Shown in pieces: positions 21,338 through 33,263 of a stretch of DNA of 64,000 bases; the first letter of the stretch is position 1; every line of letters starts with the position of its first letter. The notes under the pieces were generated by a model. That model had not been told where the DNA came from, did not search any database, and worked only from the letters and a program-made list of their open reading frames with translations. The DNA lies in NCBI GenBank assembly GCA_033032865.1, contig JAWHQI010000272.1, positions 1,736,001 to 1,800,000 of the forward strand, written 5' to 3'. The translations under genes were made by a program, and so were the position numbers. This stretch comes from Dactylorhiza incarnata. Its lineage: Eukaryota > Streptophyta > Magnoliopsida > Asparagales > Orchidaceae.

Positions 21338-22332
21338 TGTTGGAGTTACCATTGTGATCTGGAAGTGGTCAAACATGTAATCTCACTGCCAACGCGATAT
21401 GAGCCTGCAGGGTCGCACATAAGAGCATGTGGAGAAGTTGGTAGATTGACTGTGTTGGTAAATGTTACCAATCACCATATATAGAATGGGGAAATCCAGC
21501 AGGTTGTTGCTGTCTGAATTCGTCGGGTTTACACGGATAGAATTCGTCGGATTCGTCGGGATTCGTCGGATTGTCCCGTGAACACTCGACGAATTATTAC
21601 AGAAACCCTTCAGTCGGCAAAATGTTGTCGTCTGTCTGGATTCGTCGGGATTCGTCGGGTTGTCCCGTGAAGACTCGACGAATTGTTACAGAGATCATTT
21701 TCTCGGCAAATGTTGCCGTCTGATCTGATTCGTCGGATTCGTCGGATTGTCCCGTGAAATCTCGACGAATGATCTTCCGTGGAATTCCGACGAATCGTAA
21801 CAGAAACCCCAATTCTGATGTGTGGTCTGCGGATAGCGATTCTTCTAGAAGCTGTTTATCCTTTGGGTATAAATAGGACTTCGTTTTAGGGTTCTCATAA
21901 CTAACGAAAAGAAAAGGCCGACGGAAGTGTTCTGCTCTCGCCTCACGAACCCTAGCCGACGGAAGTGTTCTGCCGTCTCTGAATCGCGTCCGCCGACCTC
22001 CTCTCCGGCGATCGTCGCCGTGTGTGTTCTTCCTGGAGCGAACCTAGCAGTTTGTGGAAGTTCAAGGTGCAGTCATTCTTCTCCCGGCTCGTGTGGATCA
22101 CTGTAGAGACGTAGACATTATTCTACGTGAGGACTCGCATAGCCGACGACAGGAATCAACTCGTGGAGCATCTAGGTTGGATTTGATCCAATCCCGCAAA
22201 GGTAATTTCATACCTAGCATTTTCTTAACTTCTTGATTCAACATTCATGGCCGATCCAAAGTCTTTTTGGGTTGTTTCTCTTCATTTCCGCTGCGCCTAC
22301 ATTTGATGTATGGTTCTAGAAAAAACCCAACA
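21338..22332 (+). repeat. 5' LTR of Copia-1 (995 bp)
   Basis: TGTTGGAGTTACC ... AAACCCAACA. U3 carries the ATTCGTCGG/CTCGACGAAT array (21517-21797). The TATA box TATAAATA is at 21868-21875, about 70 bp downstream of the array. The transcript leader contains two GCCGACGGAAGTGTTC copies. Confidence 0.94.
21517..21797. repeat. ATTCGTCGG ... CTCGACGAAT array, 5' LTR of Copia-1
   Basis: Direct repeats of ATTCGTCGG(G/A) followed by TTGTCCCGTGAA and the inverted partner CTCGACGAAT recur three times. Each module can form a stem between TTCGTCG and CGACGAA. The 3' LTR copy (28537-28695) has one module fewer. Confidence 0.93.
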
Positions 22333-22333
22333 G

Positions 22334-22345
22334 TGGTATCAGAGC
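22334..22345 (+). promoter_or_regulatory. Primer-binding site of Copia-1 (TGGTATCAGAGC)
   Basis: Perfect plant initiator tRNA-Met primer site one base after the 5' LTR. Confidence 0.92.
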
Positions 22346-22450
22346 TAGGTTCTGGTCATGAATTTTGTTTCAGAAGTTTGGTTATTCCAGTACGTGCAAA
22401 TCTAGGTATTTGGAAGTGTTCTAAATGTCAAGATTTCTTCTTGGAATACC

Positions 22451-22549
22451 ACCGCCAGGGGCGCTGCCCCTTGGACCCCGTTAGGGGCTCTGCCCCTAAG
22501 ACCCCGCCAGGGGCGCGGCCCCTTGGAACCCCGCCAGGAACGTCTGGGA
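22451..22549 (+). repeat. Three tandem GC-rich hairpins in the Copia-1 leader
   Basis: Three units of about 33 bp each contain AGGGGC(N)xGCCCCT followed by a variable linker (TTGGACCCCGTT, AAGACCCCGCC, TTGGAACCCCGCC). Each is a strong stem-loop in RNA. They sit between the primer site and gag, where packaging or dimerisation signals lie in other LTR elements. Confidence 0.85.
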
Positions 22550-22551
22550 TT

Positions 22552-23423
22552 TCGTGGTAATTTCTAATTGTTATAAATTGTTGTCTCCTTAGCAGTAACC
22601 GTCCCTCAAGTGGTTAATGAACCCTTGTATTGTTTTGGATTTTGAATCCAACAATGAGAGACGAGCTTGTCTACTGCTTTAAGTCGAGTTGTCTTTGCCT
22701 TTGTCCAATACATGTAAATCTGAAGATTTGGAAGAGTTCCAAATGTCCAGATTTAGCCTTTTCGTCTATCAAAGGTTGATAGTCTTATGTTGTGCACATA
22801 AGGGATGCATGTGGATTTTAGAAAGCTTGTTTTTCTGTGGATGTGCACTTTGATCAAATGTTGATCATGGTTAAGTGTTAACCTATTATTAAAAATTAAA
22901 ATCCCTTCATCAAATATTAAGTGTTCGGATGCCTTCCGATGGATGACACTCTTCCTGCCTCGATCGATGAAGTGTGGGCTTGCCAAAGCAAGGTGCATTA
23001 ATCTATCTTGGTAAGGGTGCGAGCGGATAATTGTGATATCCCACTGTCGACATCGGGTCTAACTTAACTAGGTGACCTCAATGGTTGAGTGCCTAGAGGC
23101 ATAGGGTTGGCATGCTCCATATGATGGATGCGAATAAAGAGTTATTCACCAACCATACAAGAGTTGCATAGTGATGCAATTGACAAGTGTTGTCTACCTA
23201 AATAACCGCATTATGAGAGGAACGCCAAAGCGGACTCGTGGTGTTGGTGAAATACGGATCTTGTCCACTAAGAGAGTAGCTCGCATGGACTCTCCGAATT
23301 GATAGTGAGGGCTATCAATTTGAATAAAATAGTGGGAGTATTTAATTGAAGTCCAAATTAAAATAAATTGTATTTTGAAATTAGGGTACTAATTAAATTC
23401 TGCATGAATTCTTGTAGAATTCC
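22552..23423 (+). other. Untranslated leader of Copia-1
   Basis: No coding region is supported. This is the stretch between the hairpins and the gag ATG. Confidence 0.7.
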
Positions 23424-26400
23424 ATGGCAAGTGGTTCACATTCCACCTTGTCCCTGAGAGCTATCCTTGAGAAGGACAAGCTAAGTGGGACAAATTACAT
23501 GGACTGGTATAGGAACCTGAGAATTGTTCTCAGGCAAGAGCGAAAGCTCTACGTCTTGGAAGAAGAAGCCCCTGAGGTGCCGACCGGGAACTCGTCCCGT
23601 GTTGATAAGGATGCTTATAAGAAGTATACCGATGACGCCTTAGACGTCGAGTGCCTTATGCTTGCCACCATGAACTCTGAGCTTCAGAAGCAACACGAGA
23701 ACATGGGGTGCAAGGAGATTGACGAGCACCTAAAGAAAATGTTTCAAGGGCAAGCTCGTCAAGAGAGGTTCGATGTCACGAAGGCCTTATTTCAGTGCAA
23801 AATGGGAGCTCGAGACTCAGTTGGTACTCACGTACTCAAGATGATTGGGTATATAGAGAACCTGGAGAGACTGGGTTTTCCTCTGGGTCAAGAGTTGGCC
23901 ACAGATCTTATCCTGCAATCGTTGCCGGATAATTATGAGCAGTTCGTCTTGAACTACAACATGAATGAAATAGACAAGACACTGCCCGAGCTCCTAGGCA
24001 TGTTGCGAACTGCCGAAATAAACATGAAGAAGGCCAAGCCTGCTAGTCCCATATTGATGGTACATAAAGGCAAGGGTAAGGCCAAGGGCTTCAAGAAGAC
24101 GAAGGTGGGACCTAAGTCACATCTTGAGCCCAAATCTTCTGCGCTGAAAAGGAAGAGCACCGTGAAGGAAGGGAAATGCCATCACTGTGGCAAGGTTGGT
24201 CATTGGAGGAGGAATTGTCCTTCATACATTGAGGGTCTGCAGAAAATGAAGGGAGGTATGACTTCCGCTTCGGATATTTACGTCATAGAGATAAACCTTT
24301 CTGCTCCTTCATCTTGGGTATTGGATACCGGATGTGGTTCTCACATTTGTACAAATGTGCAGGAACTAGGAAGGAGGAGATTGCTGAGTAAAGGAGAGGT
24401 GGACCTACGCGTCGGCAATGGAGCAAGAGTTGCTGCTGTAGCCGTAGGGGTTTACCGTCTTCCTTTGCCCAGTGGGCTTGTAATAGAACTTGATAATTGT
24501 TATTATGTTCCGGCCATAACTAGAAACATTATATCCATTTCATGCTTAGACATGATTGGATTTTCTTTTATAATTAAGAACAATTGTTGTTCTATATTTA
24601 AGAATGATGTTTGTTATGCTGTAGCTCAATTGTTTAATGGTCTTTATGTTTTGAACCTGGACCATCCGATCTATAATGTAGATAATAATAAAAGACTAAG
24701 AACAAATGACTCAAATCCTACATATCTCTGGCATTGTCGTTTGGGCCATATAAACGAGAAGCGCATATCCAAGCTCCATAAAGATGGACTATTGGACTCA
24801 TTTGATTATGAATCATTTGAGCGATGCGAGTCTTGTTTATTAGGCAAGATGACTAAAGCCCCTTTCACTGGTTATACTGAGAGGGCTGAGGATCTCTTGG
24901 GTGTTGTACATAGTGATGTATGCGGACCCATGAGTTCTATGGCTAGAGGTGCGTATTTCTACTTCGTTACATTTACTGATGATTTCAGTAGATACGGATA
25001 CGTGTATCTTATGAAGTGCAAATCCGAAACCTTTGAAAAGTTCAAAGAGTTTAAGAATGAAGTGGAGAACCAATTGGGTAAAAAGGTTAAAGCACTCCGA
25101 TCTGATCGAGGTGGCGAATACCTGAGTCATGAGTTCCGTGATCATCTGAAAGAGTGTGGTATTGTATCACAGCTCACTCCACCTAGGACACCGCAACATA
25201 ATGGTGTGTCTGAGAGGAGAAATCGTACTCTGTTAGACATGGTACGGTCGATGATGAGTCATGCAGACTTGCCTGTTTCCTTTTGGGGTTTTGCTTTAGA
25301 GACTGCTGCAATGACACTGAATCGCGCTCCGACAAAAACGGTTCTAAAGGCACCATATGAGATATGGACTGGGAAGCGTCCTAGTATGTCGTTCATTAAA
25401 ATTTGGGGCTGTGAGGCATACGTACGACGCCAAATGCCTGACAAGCTAGAACCCAAATCAGATAAGTGTTATCTGGTGGGGTATCCTAAGGAAATGAAAG
25501 GATATTACTTTTACCTACCGCCTGAGGGCAAAGTGTTTGTCGCAAGGACGAGTGTCTTCTTGGAGAAAGAGTTCTTATCAAGAAAGACGCAAAAGGTAGA
25601 ACTTGAAGAAGTTCAAGAACTACAAATAGTGAATGAACCAGAGTTGGATTCTGAGCCAGGACTACAAGATGTTGTAGCTAGAGAACCTGCTCACGAAACA
25701 CAAGTCCTACGTAGATCTGGTAGACCAAGATTTGAGCCTGAGAGATATGGATTTCTCGTGTCTCAAATAGGTAATGTGTTGCTTATGGATCATGATGATG
25801 AACCAGCGACCTACCAAGAGGCTATGAATGGACCGGACTCCGACAAATGGCTTGAGGCTATGAAATCCGAAATGGACTCCATGTATATAAACCAAGTTTG
25901 GAACTTGGTGGAACCACCTGAAGGGGTACGACCCATAGGGTGCAAGTGGGTCTTCAAGAAGAAGACTGACATGGATGGGAATGTACAGACATTCAAAGGG
26001 CGACTGGTGGCTAAGGGTTTCAAGCAAATTCATGGTGTTGACTATGATGAGACCTTTTCCCCTGTTGCCATGGTAAAGTCCATTAGGATATTGCTTGCTA
26101 TTGCTACGTATTATGACTACGAGATCTGGCAGATGGATGTCAAAACGGCTTTCCTAAATGGAAACCTCCTTGAGGAAGTGTACATGACACAACCCGAGGG
26201 TTTTGTATCCCCAAATGAAACCACTAAAATATGCAAGCTGAATAAGTCCATCTATGGATTGAAACAAGCCTCTAGAAGTTGGAATCTTCGTTTTGATGAG
26301 AAGATCAAAGAGTTTGGTTTTGTCAAGAATGAAGATGAACCGTGTGTTTACAAGCGAATCAGTGGGAGCATTGTTGTCTTCCTGATATTGTATGTAGATG

Positions 26401-27380
26401 ACATACTGTTGATCGGGAATGACATACCTACCCTGAAAGTTGTTAAGAACAACCTAGGGAACTGCTTTTCTATGAAGGACTTGGGTGAAGCGACTTACAT
26501 ACTCGGTATTAAGATCTATAGAGATAGATCGAAGAAGTTGCTGGGTCTGACCCAGAGTACGTACATTGACAAGGTGTTGAAGCGGTTCAACATGCTTGAG
26601 TCCAAGAAAGGATTTTTGCCCATGTCTCATGGTGTGAATCTCTCTAAGGACCAGTGTCCAAAATCTTGCGAAGATAAGGACCGCATGAAGTCGATTCCAT
26701 ATGCTTCGGCAATTGGGTCAATCATGTATGCAATGTTATGTACTCGACCCGATGTCTCTTTTGCTTTCAGCATGACTAGCAGGTATCAGTCTGATCCCGG
26801 TGAATGTCACTAGATAGCCGTAAAGAATATCCTGAAGTACTTGAGAAGGACTAAGGATGTATTCTTGGTGTATGGTGGAAAGGAAGAGCTCGTTGTAAGT
26901 GGTTACACGGATGCCAGCTTCCAAACTGATAGGGATGATTCAAAGTCTCAGTCAGGGTTTGTGTTTTGCCTGAATGGAGGAGCTGTGAGCTGGAAGAGTT
27001 CCAAGCAAGAGACAGTTGCTGATTCTACAACTGAGGCCGTGTATATCGCTGCAGCTAATGCAGCGAAGGAGGCTGTATGGATTAGGAAATTCATCGGCGA
27101 GCTAGATATAGTTCCTAGCATTGTTGGTCCCGTAGTTCTCTACTGTGATAACAATGGTGCAATTGCACAATCTAAGGAACCTAGATCCCATCAGCGCTCC
27201 AAGCACATACTTCGGCGGTTCCATCTTATTCGTGAGATTATCGAATGAGGAGATGTGAACATTTGCAGAGTGCCGACTGAGGAGAATATTGCAGATCCAC
27301 TGACAAAGCCTCTCGCGCAGAGAAAGCATGATGGTCATACTAGATCAATGGGTATACGATACCTGAGTGATCAACTCTAG
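23424..27380 (+). pseudogene. Copia-1 gag-pol polyprotein (two in-frame stops)
   Basis: A single frame encodes all domains. Gag starts MASGSHSTLSLRAILEKDKL and ends with a zinc knuckle CHHCGKVGHWRRNC (residues 252-265). Protease follows (WVLDTGCGSH, ~300), then the integrase HHCC region (WHCRLGHINEKRISKLH) and core (HSDVCGPM, RSDRGGEYLS, VSERRNRTLLDMVR). RT follows (GCKWVFKKK, QMDVKTAFLNGNL, YVDDILLIGND), then RNase H (SGYTDASFQTDRDDS, SWKSSKQETVADSTTEAVY). TAG at 26811-26813 replaces a probable Trp in the RT/RNase H junction and TGA at 27246-27248 a probable Arg near the end; both are single transitions. Order PR-IN-RT-RH is typical of Ty1/copia. Apart from the two stops the frame is complete. 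Confidence 0.95.
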
Positions 27381-28357
27381 TGGGAGTCTTGTGGGTTGCA
27401 TGTAAAATAAATATTCTGTTGGCTGTTTGTTATTTATTCATATGATGAATTGTGTACCAATTATTTCTTTTTACAATTAATGGCAAGTTCTTTTATTACG
27501 ATATACTGTTTCTATATGATAGAATAAAATTCGTGATAAATACCCTTAGAATGTTCGCTTCCATAGGACATCAAGTACGTGACTTGAATGTGAGAGCCTA
27601 TGATTTTGAAGCTTCATTCTTAAAAGGTCCCTGGTCGAGGTATCATCGTAGAAGCTAAGGGTGATGATGATACATTAAGACTAGCATGTGTGTTGACTGA
27701 TGACCGGTTCTCACAGGTCATGATATTGTGATATCAAGTCATCACGTGGGTACTTGTTAGTGAACAAGTTGTACTGGACAGACCCAACCTGAGACTACTT
27801 TGTGGATTGTTAATTAAAAGTGTCACAAGTAGGTCTCATTTGACAATGGTGTTGTGGTCCTTTGACCTGAAGTCACAGCATTCACCGAGTGAGGAAGAGC
27901 GTGCTTTGATGTCATCTAAAGTCTTCCTTGAAGAAGGTTGATGATAAGGGTGGTCGTTGGGTACGTTACGAATCATTTGGGTGTTTGGGTGTGAGCAGAT
28001 ATGGGATTTGTCCTCCTATATAACAGGAGTTGCATCCATGGGCCCCTTGATGGAATTGGACTGAGAAATGCATGGCCATGCTTGGTAGAGTCAATATGTG
28101 ATATTGAGCTCACCATTCTCTGGAAGTCCGTTCTAGATCAAGAAACTTGGATTGAGCTATTATGAGGGTGACACGGTCCATGCCTCTAGTTCTTTCCGGA
28201 TGTAAGGGACAAAGGGACAAAGACAACGTTGGAACATTGGTCATAAAGGCTTATGAGTTATGAACTCTTATTGCTTGGGGAGCAATGATGCATTGCTAGA
28301 TGCCGCTCATTGTTTGTGAGGTTTTTGGTTTGATACTTTCAAGATCAAGTGGGAGAC
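27381..28357 (+). other. 3' untranslated region of Copia-1 with polypurine tract
   Basis: No gene seen. It ends with CAAGTGGGAGAC (28346-28357), the polypurine tract immediately before the 3' LTR. Confidence 0.75.
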
Positions 28358-29230
28358 TGTTGGAGTTACCATTGTGATCTGGAAGTGGTCAAACATGTAA
28401 TCTCACTGCCAACGCGATATGAGCCTGCAGGGTCGCACATAAGAGCATGTGGAGAAGTTGGTAGATTGACTGTGTTGGTAAATGTTACCAATCACCATAT
28501 ATAGAATGGGGAAATCCAGCAGGTTGTTGCTGTCTGAATTCGTCGGGATTCGTCGGGTTGTCCCGTGAAGACTCGACGAATTGTTACAGAGATCATTTTC
28601 TCGGCAAATGTTGCCGTCTGATCTGATTCGTCGGATTCGTCGGATTGTCCCGTGAAATCTCGACGAATGATCTTCCGTGGAATTCCGACGAATCGTAACA
28701 GAAACCCCAATTCTGATGTGTGGTCTGCGGATAGCGATTCTTCTAGAAGCTGTTTATCCTTTGGGTATAAATAGGACTTCGTTTTAGGGTTCTCATAACT
28801 AACGAAAAGAAAAGGCCGACGGAAGTGTTCTGCTCTCGCCTCACGAGCCCTAGCCGACGGAAGTGTTCCGCCGTCTCTGAATCGCGTCCGCCGACCTCCT
28901 CTCCGGCGATCGTCGCCGTGTGTGTTCTTCCTGGAGCGAACCTAGCAGTTTGTGGAAGTTCAAGGTGCAGTCATTCTTCTCCCGGCTCGTGTGGATCACT
29001 GTAGAGACGTAGACATTATTCTACGTGAGGACTCGCATAGCCGACGACAGGAATCAACTCGTGGAGCATCTAGGTTGGATTTGATCCAATCCCGCAAAGG
29101 TAATTTCATACCTAGCATTTTCTTAACTTCTTGATTCAACATTCATGGCCGATCCAAAGTCTTTTTGGGTTGTTTCTCTTCATTTCCGCTGCGCCTACAT
29201 TTGATGTATGGTTCTAGAAAAAACCCAACA
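28358..29230 (+). repeat. 3' LTR of Copia-1 (873 bp)
   Basis: Same ends as the 5' LTR. A ~122-bp segment between two ATTCGTCGGG repeats of the array is missing, consistent with slippage or unequal exchange within the array (28537-28695). Confidence 0.94.
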
Positions 29231-29235
29231 TAACA

Positions 29236-29951
29236 AGCAATGAAATAAGAAATTGAAAGCCCTAATTCTCTCCTCTTGATTTTCCCTCTCCCTCTTCCTT
29301 GGCCGCCCCCACCTTTTCCCCCTCTCCAAGTTCGGCCAGGCCGACCCCCCTCCTCTTCTCCTCCTTCTAGCCGCCGGCCGCCCCACTCCTCGTGGAAATC
29401 CACCCACCCTTCTCCCTCTCTCTACCATTTCTCCCTCTACATTCTCTCACGCATCAAGGCAGTCTTGGGCTTGTTCGTAGCGGCGGGATTTGAAGGCGAC
29501 GGTGCAAATCTTCAAGGACTCCCCTCCGGCAACCACCTCCGTGAATAACGTAGGACTTTCTACAACCCGGATCTACTATTCCGGGAGGGTAACGCTTTCT
29601 ACCTCTATAGCGATTCTTCAATAGTTATTTGTGGTGGATAGGAATTGTGACGAATTTTCTAACATTGATCTTTTCGCGATCCTTCTCATTTGTGATAGTT
29701 TAACGATCTTGAATTATTTTTACTCGACGAGGAGTGGCGATTCTCTTTTGCCTTTGTTGGGGAGGATCCTCCTATTTCCGAAGTTTTGCTTTTTCGGAGG
29801 ATCTTCTTGTGGTTGTCTTTGCGTGATAGTTGTATAGGACCCACCCGTAGGTGGATGCGTTTGTTCATCCGATTAGGTGTTATTTAGAGACGATCTCGCG
29901 ACCCACTCGATCACGCAAGTGAGAGCGACCCGAACACCCAAGCCTACATCA
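29236..29951 (+). repeat. 3' LTR of element H, second segment
   Basis: Resumes with AGCAATGAAATAAGAAATTGAAAG and continues to the end AGCCTACATCA, parallel to 17011-17726. Confidence 0.9.
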
Positions 29952-30043
29952 GATTTCCTCCAGGTCAGCAAAGCACTCGCAGAATACTGGGGGTTGGACT
30001 TTTCTTTCCGAGTGCAGGACTCGGTCGCAAAGAGCGGGGATTG
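29952..30043. other. Flank of element H, unassigned
   Basis: 92 bp starting GATTTCCTCC. It should be the continuation of the 16234-16470 remnant once element H is removed. It contains CACTCGC / GAGTGC words reminiscent of family G LTRs. Nothing else identified. Confidence 0.3.
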
Positions 30044-30766
30044 TGTACAACCCGGTATTCGCCAAGTAGGTCCAAGGGGCCCCGGGGGCCAGGTGGCGGG
30101 GCAAGGAGCAGAATAAGGAGTCTGAGAGGTCTTTGGGCGAGTGAGGCCCGCACTCGCGGACCACTCGCATAGGCATCAGGACAGATAGGCGAGAACGCCC
30201 AAGATCTCGCCCCTCAAGCGAGCCGAACAAATAGCGAGTGATGGCCTCATAAACCATTCGCCCGACGAACCATGATAAGCAGGGAGCTTGTCGAGTGGTG
30301 CCTTCACGGACCACTCGCCCAGAGGGCTTCGAGGGGGAAATTACCTAGATACCCCTTGTGGGCTGCCGATAGCCCTTCAGAACAGCGGAGTTAAGCTGTT
30401 AACAGACCAATTTGGGGTGCGATTAGTAAAACCAAAAGGCAGATTTACGCTATTTGCAGTCCAAGAATAGAAAATCTATAAATAGACCCTTAAGGGCACC
30501 TTGGAGGAGATCAGATCTTTTGAGCTCTCTCCTCCAGGCAATTTTCGGAGTTGGCTACTAGTGCCCTCCAAGGTGCCCCGCTGAGCATTGGTTTGGGAGG
30601 GGAAGCTCTCTAAGATCTTCCGGGTGTGTGGCGGGACCTCCTCGCTGCAGCCTTGGGTCTGTTCCAGATTTTTCATCCTCGGTCAGGAGAGTTTAGTGAG
30701 GGAGGAGTAGGCGCAGGCTACACCCCCTGTGGGTCCGAACTCAAAGACCGGTTGACGATTTCAACA
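30044..30766 (+). repeat. Family G LTR, plus strand
   Basis: Begins TGTACAACCCGG and ends GATTTCAACA (723 bp). GCGAGTG/CACTCGC motifs occupy 30130-30320 (U3), the TATA box TATAAATAG is at about 30476-30484, and the U5 block GGCGGGACCTCCTCGC at 30632-30647 is the reverse of that at 14975-14990. Flanks GATTG and CAAAC do not match, and on the right it joins the inside of a Tekay LTR, so one side has been rearranged. Confidence 0.78.
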
Positions 30767-31801
30767 CAAACCTTCACCATGAGATTTTAAGTGGAGCGGT
30801 CTTGTACCTCCTTCAATGGATATGTGTGTGAATCCTAAGTCCTCCTGGAAGGATTGGGTGCATAGCCATCGTTTTGTGTAGCACTTGAATGTGTTAAACC
30901 CTTACGGGCCGAGGCAAAGTTGTACATGCATCGTGCAGTAAGATCACGATGACTAGAGCACTGGCAAAGCTGAACCGAACCCGTTTCCATGCAGATCGGT
31001 GAGAGGTGCCAACCTCTTGAACGCCGTGTGATCATGGCAGAGGTCGTGGAAGGTGTTCCCCTAAACCGGGCAAAAGCTCTTTTTCCCACCTAAGATTATG
31101 TTGTTTAGGGTGGAGTTATTATAGATTGATGTTATGTTAGCCTCATGTGGTTGCTTAGGCGGCTATGGGAATCCTCCGGATGAACCCAACCAACATCATA
31201 TGCATACTTAGGTTCCAATTACTTTGATGCTCAACCTAGAAAATTGATTGTGCTTGAAACCTCACCCTGTGTAGTGTAGTTGCACTTTATTTATTTGATT
31301 ACATGTTGCATGTACGGCTTGCTTGCAGGATTAGCAGTGACACACCCCTGAGCTGGCTAGATGGTCGGAGGGTGGGATCGTTATGCGGTTTGTGGTCAGC
31401 TCATAGCTGACCCTCGTTTACCTCTTATGGGATGTTAGTGCAGGTGTTGGTGAGCCAAGCAGAAAGTAGCAGATTAAAACCATATTATGTGTTGGCCCTT
31501 GAAGGCCAACCTCTGTTTTACTGCTTTCCTTATATTGCCGGCCTGCGTGCCGAAGTATGTTTTGAGTTAGATGCATTGTTTGAATGTAAGGACTTAAGTC
31601 CATAGCTCTTTATTATTTTATTCCTGGGATAGTGGACAATTCTGAAAGTAATGTTTATTAATGCGGCCGGTTACGCTTGTGATACTATAGTGTAGTTTCT
31701 TTTCTATTATCATCTAATTAACTTCTAGCTAGTGTGTTCAATATGGCGTGGGGTCCCGGATGGACATACTGTTATATTGTTTGCACCAGCAGGATGTTAC
31801 A
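30767..31801 (+). repeat. Tekay LTR fragment (3' half)
   Basis: Aligns with Tekay-A 6836-7577 plus 14096-14394: ACCTTCACC...GAGCGGTCTTGTACCTCC, TTGCCGGCCTGCGTGCCG, TATGGCGTGGGGTCCCGG and the end GATGTTACA. The 5' half of the LTR is missing at the junction with the family G LTR. No primer site follows, so it is a 3' LTR or solo LTR remnant. Confidence 0.85.
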
Positions 31802-32938
31802 GACCTAGTCGCCAACAACCGTGGTGAATTTACAAAATGATCACAAAGATAAAAGGTATTACAAAATAAGAGAGAAAATTTGAAAACTCCCTATGAAGAA
31901 ATCTAAAGGAGATGATGAAGAACTGCTAAAGATCGTTGAAGTCAAAGCATGCGTTCTTCATGTTGATTTTGTAAGACTCGCTTTTTTATTCATTCCTAGA
32001 TCTTACTGCCCAGAACCGCCTTCTTGCGGTGGCACCAACTCACGGGATGGTTGCCACCACAATATGATGATTCTGCCGGCTAATCAACATCATCCCGGCC
32101 AACCACATATCACAGTAATAGAAGCGCTTAAATGAAACAAAGTCCACAAAATCACACTATATATGAATATCATAATACAAAGGTCCACGCTGAGAAAGTA
32201 CTAAAAAGGAATAGGGGCTTATGCCCAGTACATCAACATCATCACTATAAAATCACTTGTCTTTGTAGATGCTGCTGCAACAAGGGTTATTGGCTGCAAT
32301 GCTTCGTCATGTCCTCCTGTCCTGATCTTCTAAATGGGGTCCTACTTCTCCGGCATAACATCTCCTAAAATGATGTGGTCCACTGACCTTTAGTCAAAAG
32401 ACTAAGCCAAATTCCTCATCCCCTCCCCCGGTGACTCCTAGGCACCGTGCGGAAGGAGGAAGCGGAGGACAACAAGGGGTAATATATATCAAGCAGATGA
32501 TGATGAACCTATCTAGCAGTTCTATCATGTAAAAGGTTATGTACTGTTCTAGTAGTTCTATCATAATAAGAGAAGTGCTACTATGAAACTGAACAGTATA
32601 TAAATGAGCGTCAAAGTGAGCATACACAGGCAATTATAAAAGAATTTAAGCTGCTAGAAAAGTAAATCAGGGTCGTTATAAAGTAAACTAAGCAAGTAAA
32701 GAAATAACTAGAGCAGATATGAATGTAAGCCTAACTTATATGAATGCCCATAAAACTTATAAGTTAAGGGATCTGGCACTAAGGTAAACCCATCGTATAA
32801 AAGAGCCCATACAAATTTATATGATGGGGTCTTCTTTCTGTATGTTGTATGATATGTTATGTTATGCAATGATGCAAGACACGCACACAACTCTATATGT
32901 ACAGACCTTTGTTAGTTCCCTCTGTTCGATTGTGTCAA

Positions 32939-33241
32939 CTTAGGTACCCAATTGAGGGAAACATGGTAGTGGATCGAACATGTCCACTTCTACGCTTATG
33001 TCACACATCTCCCAGCCTAGACCTCGTGTACACCCCTAAGAACACACATGGTATCTGTGTACTATCTGGTAAACACCACCTCTATATTCCCTTTTCGAGT
33101 CTCCGCTCAGGTACACCCCGTTGAGGAAAACAGGGGCAGTGGATCGGGTCCTCCACTTCTAGGCTTATATATGAAACTACAGCTGGCCTAGACCTTTATG
33201 TACGTCCCTAAGAACACAAAGGGTATTTGTGTACTACTTGA
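32939..33241. repeat. Tandem duplication, two units of ~168 bp
   Basis: Both units contain AGGTAC(A/C)CC..TTGAGG(A/G)AAAC, GTGGATCG..C, TCCACTTCTA, GCCTAGACCT and CCTAAGAACACA followed by GTGTACTA. The copies are diverged by roughly a fifth. Confidence 0.8.
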
Positions 33242-33263
33242 TACAATGACGCCTTTAAGTGAA

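Larger units (their letters stand above)
21338..29230 (+). mobile_element. Copia-1: nearly intact Ty1/copia element
   Basis: 7.9 kb, with LTRs 21338-22332 and 28358-29230, a tRNA-Met primer site, a single long gag-pol frame (23424-27380) with two in-frame stops, and a perfect target duplication TAACA (21333-21337 / 29231-29235). LTR copies are almost identical apart from a ~122-bp repeat-mediated length difference, so this is one of the youngest insertions here. Confidence 0.95.
16471..29951 (+). mobile_element. Element H: defective gypsy-like LTR element (host of nested Copia-1)
   Basis: LTRs at 16471-17726 and 20784-29951 (the latter split by Copia-1) flank a 3.06-kb internal region with a TGGTATCAAAGC primer site, an AT-rich repeat and a protease-like ORF. 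RT, RNase H and integrase are absent. The flanking pentamers are GATTC (16466-16470) and GATTT (29952-29956), one mismatch from a target duplication. Confidence 0.85.

Noticed and set aside
22054..22236. 60-codon ORF also present at 28952-29134
   Set aside because: Duplicated because it is inside the Copia-1 LTR; it represents leader sequence.
29195..29403. Arg/Gly-rich minus-strand ORFs
   Set aside because: Antisense of the CT-rich leader in the element H LTR (also at 16952-17182); composition-driven.
31893..33124. Short ORFs of 60-80 codons
   Set aside because: Isolated, no recognisable domain, in repeat-rich LTR-like DNA; expected by chance.
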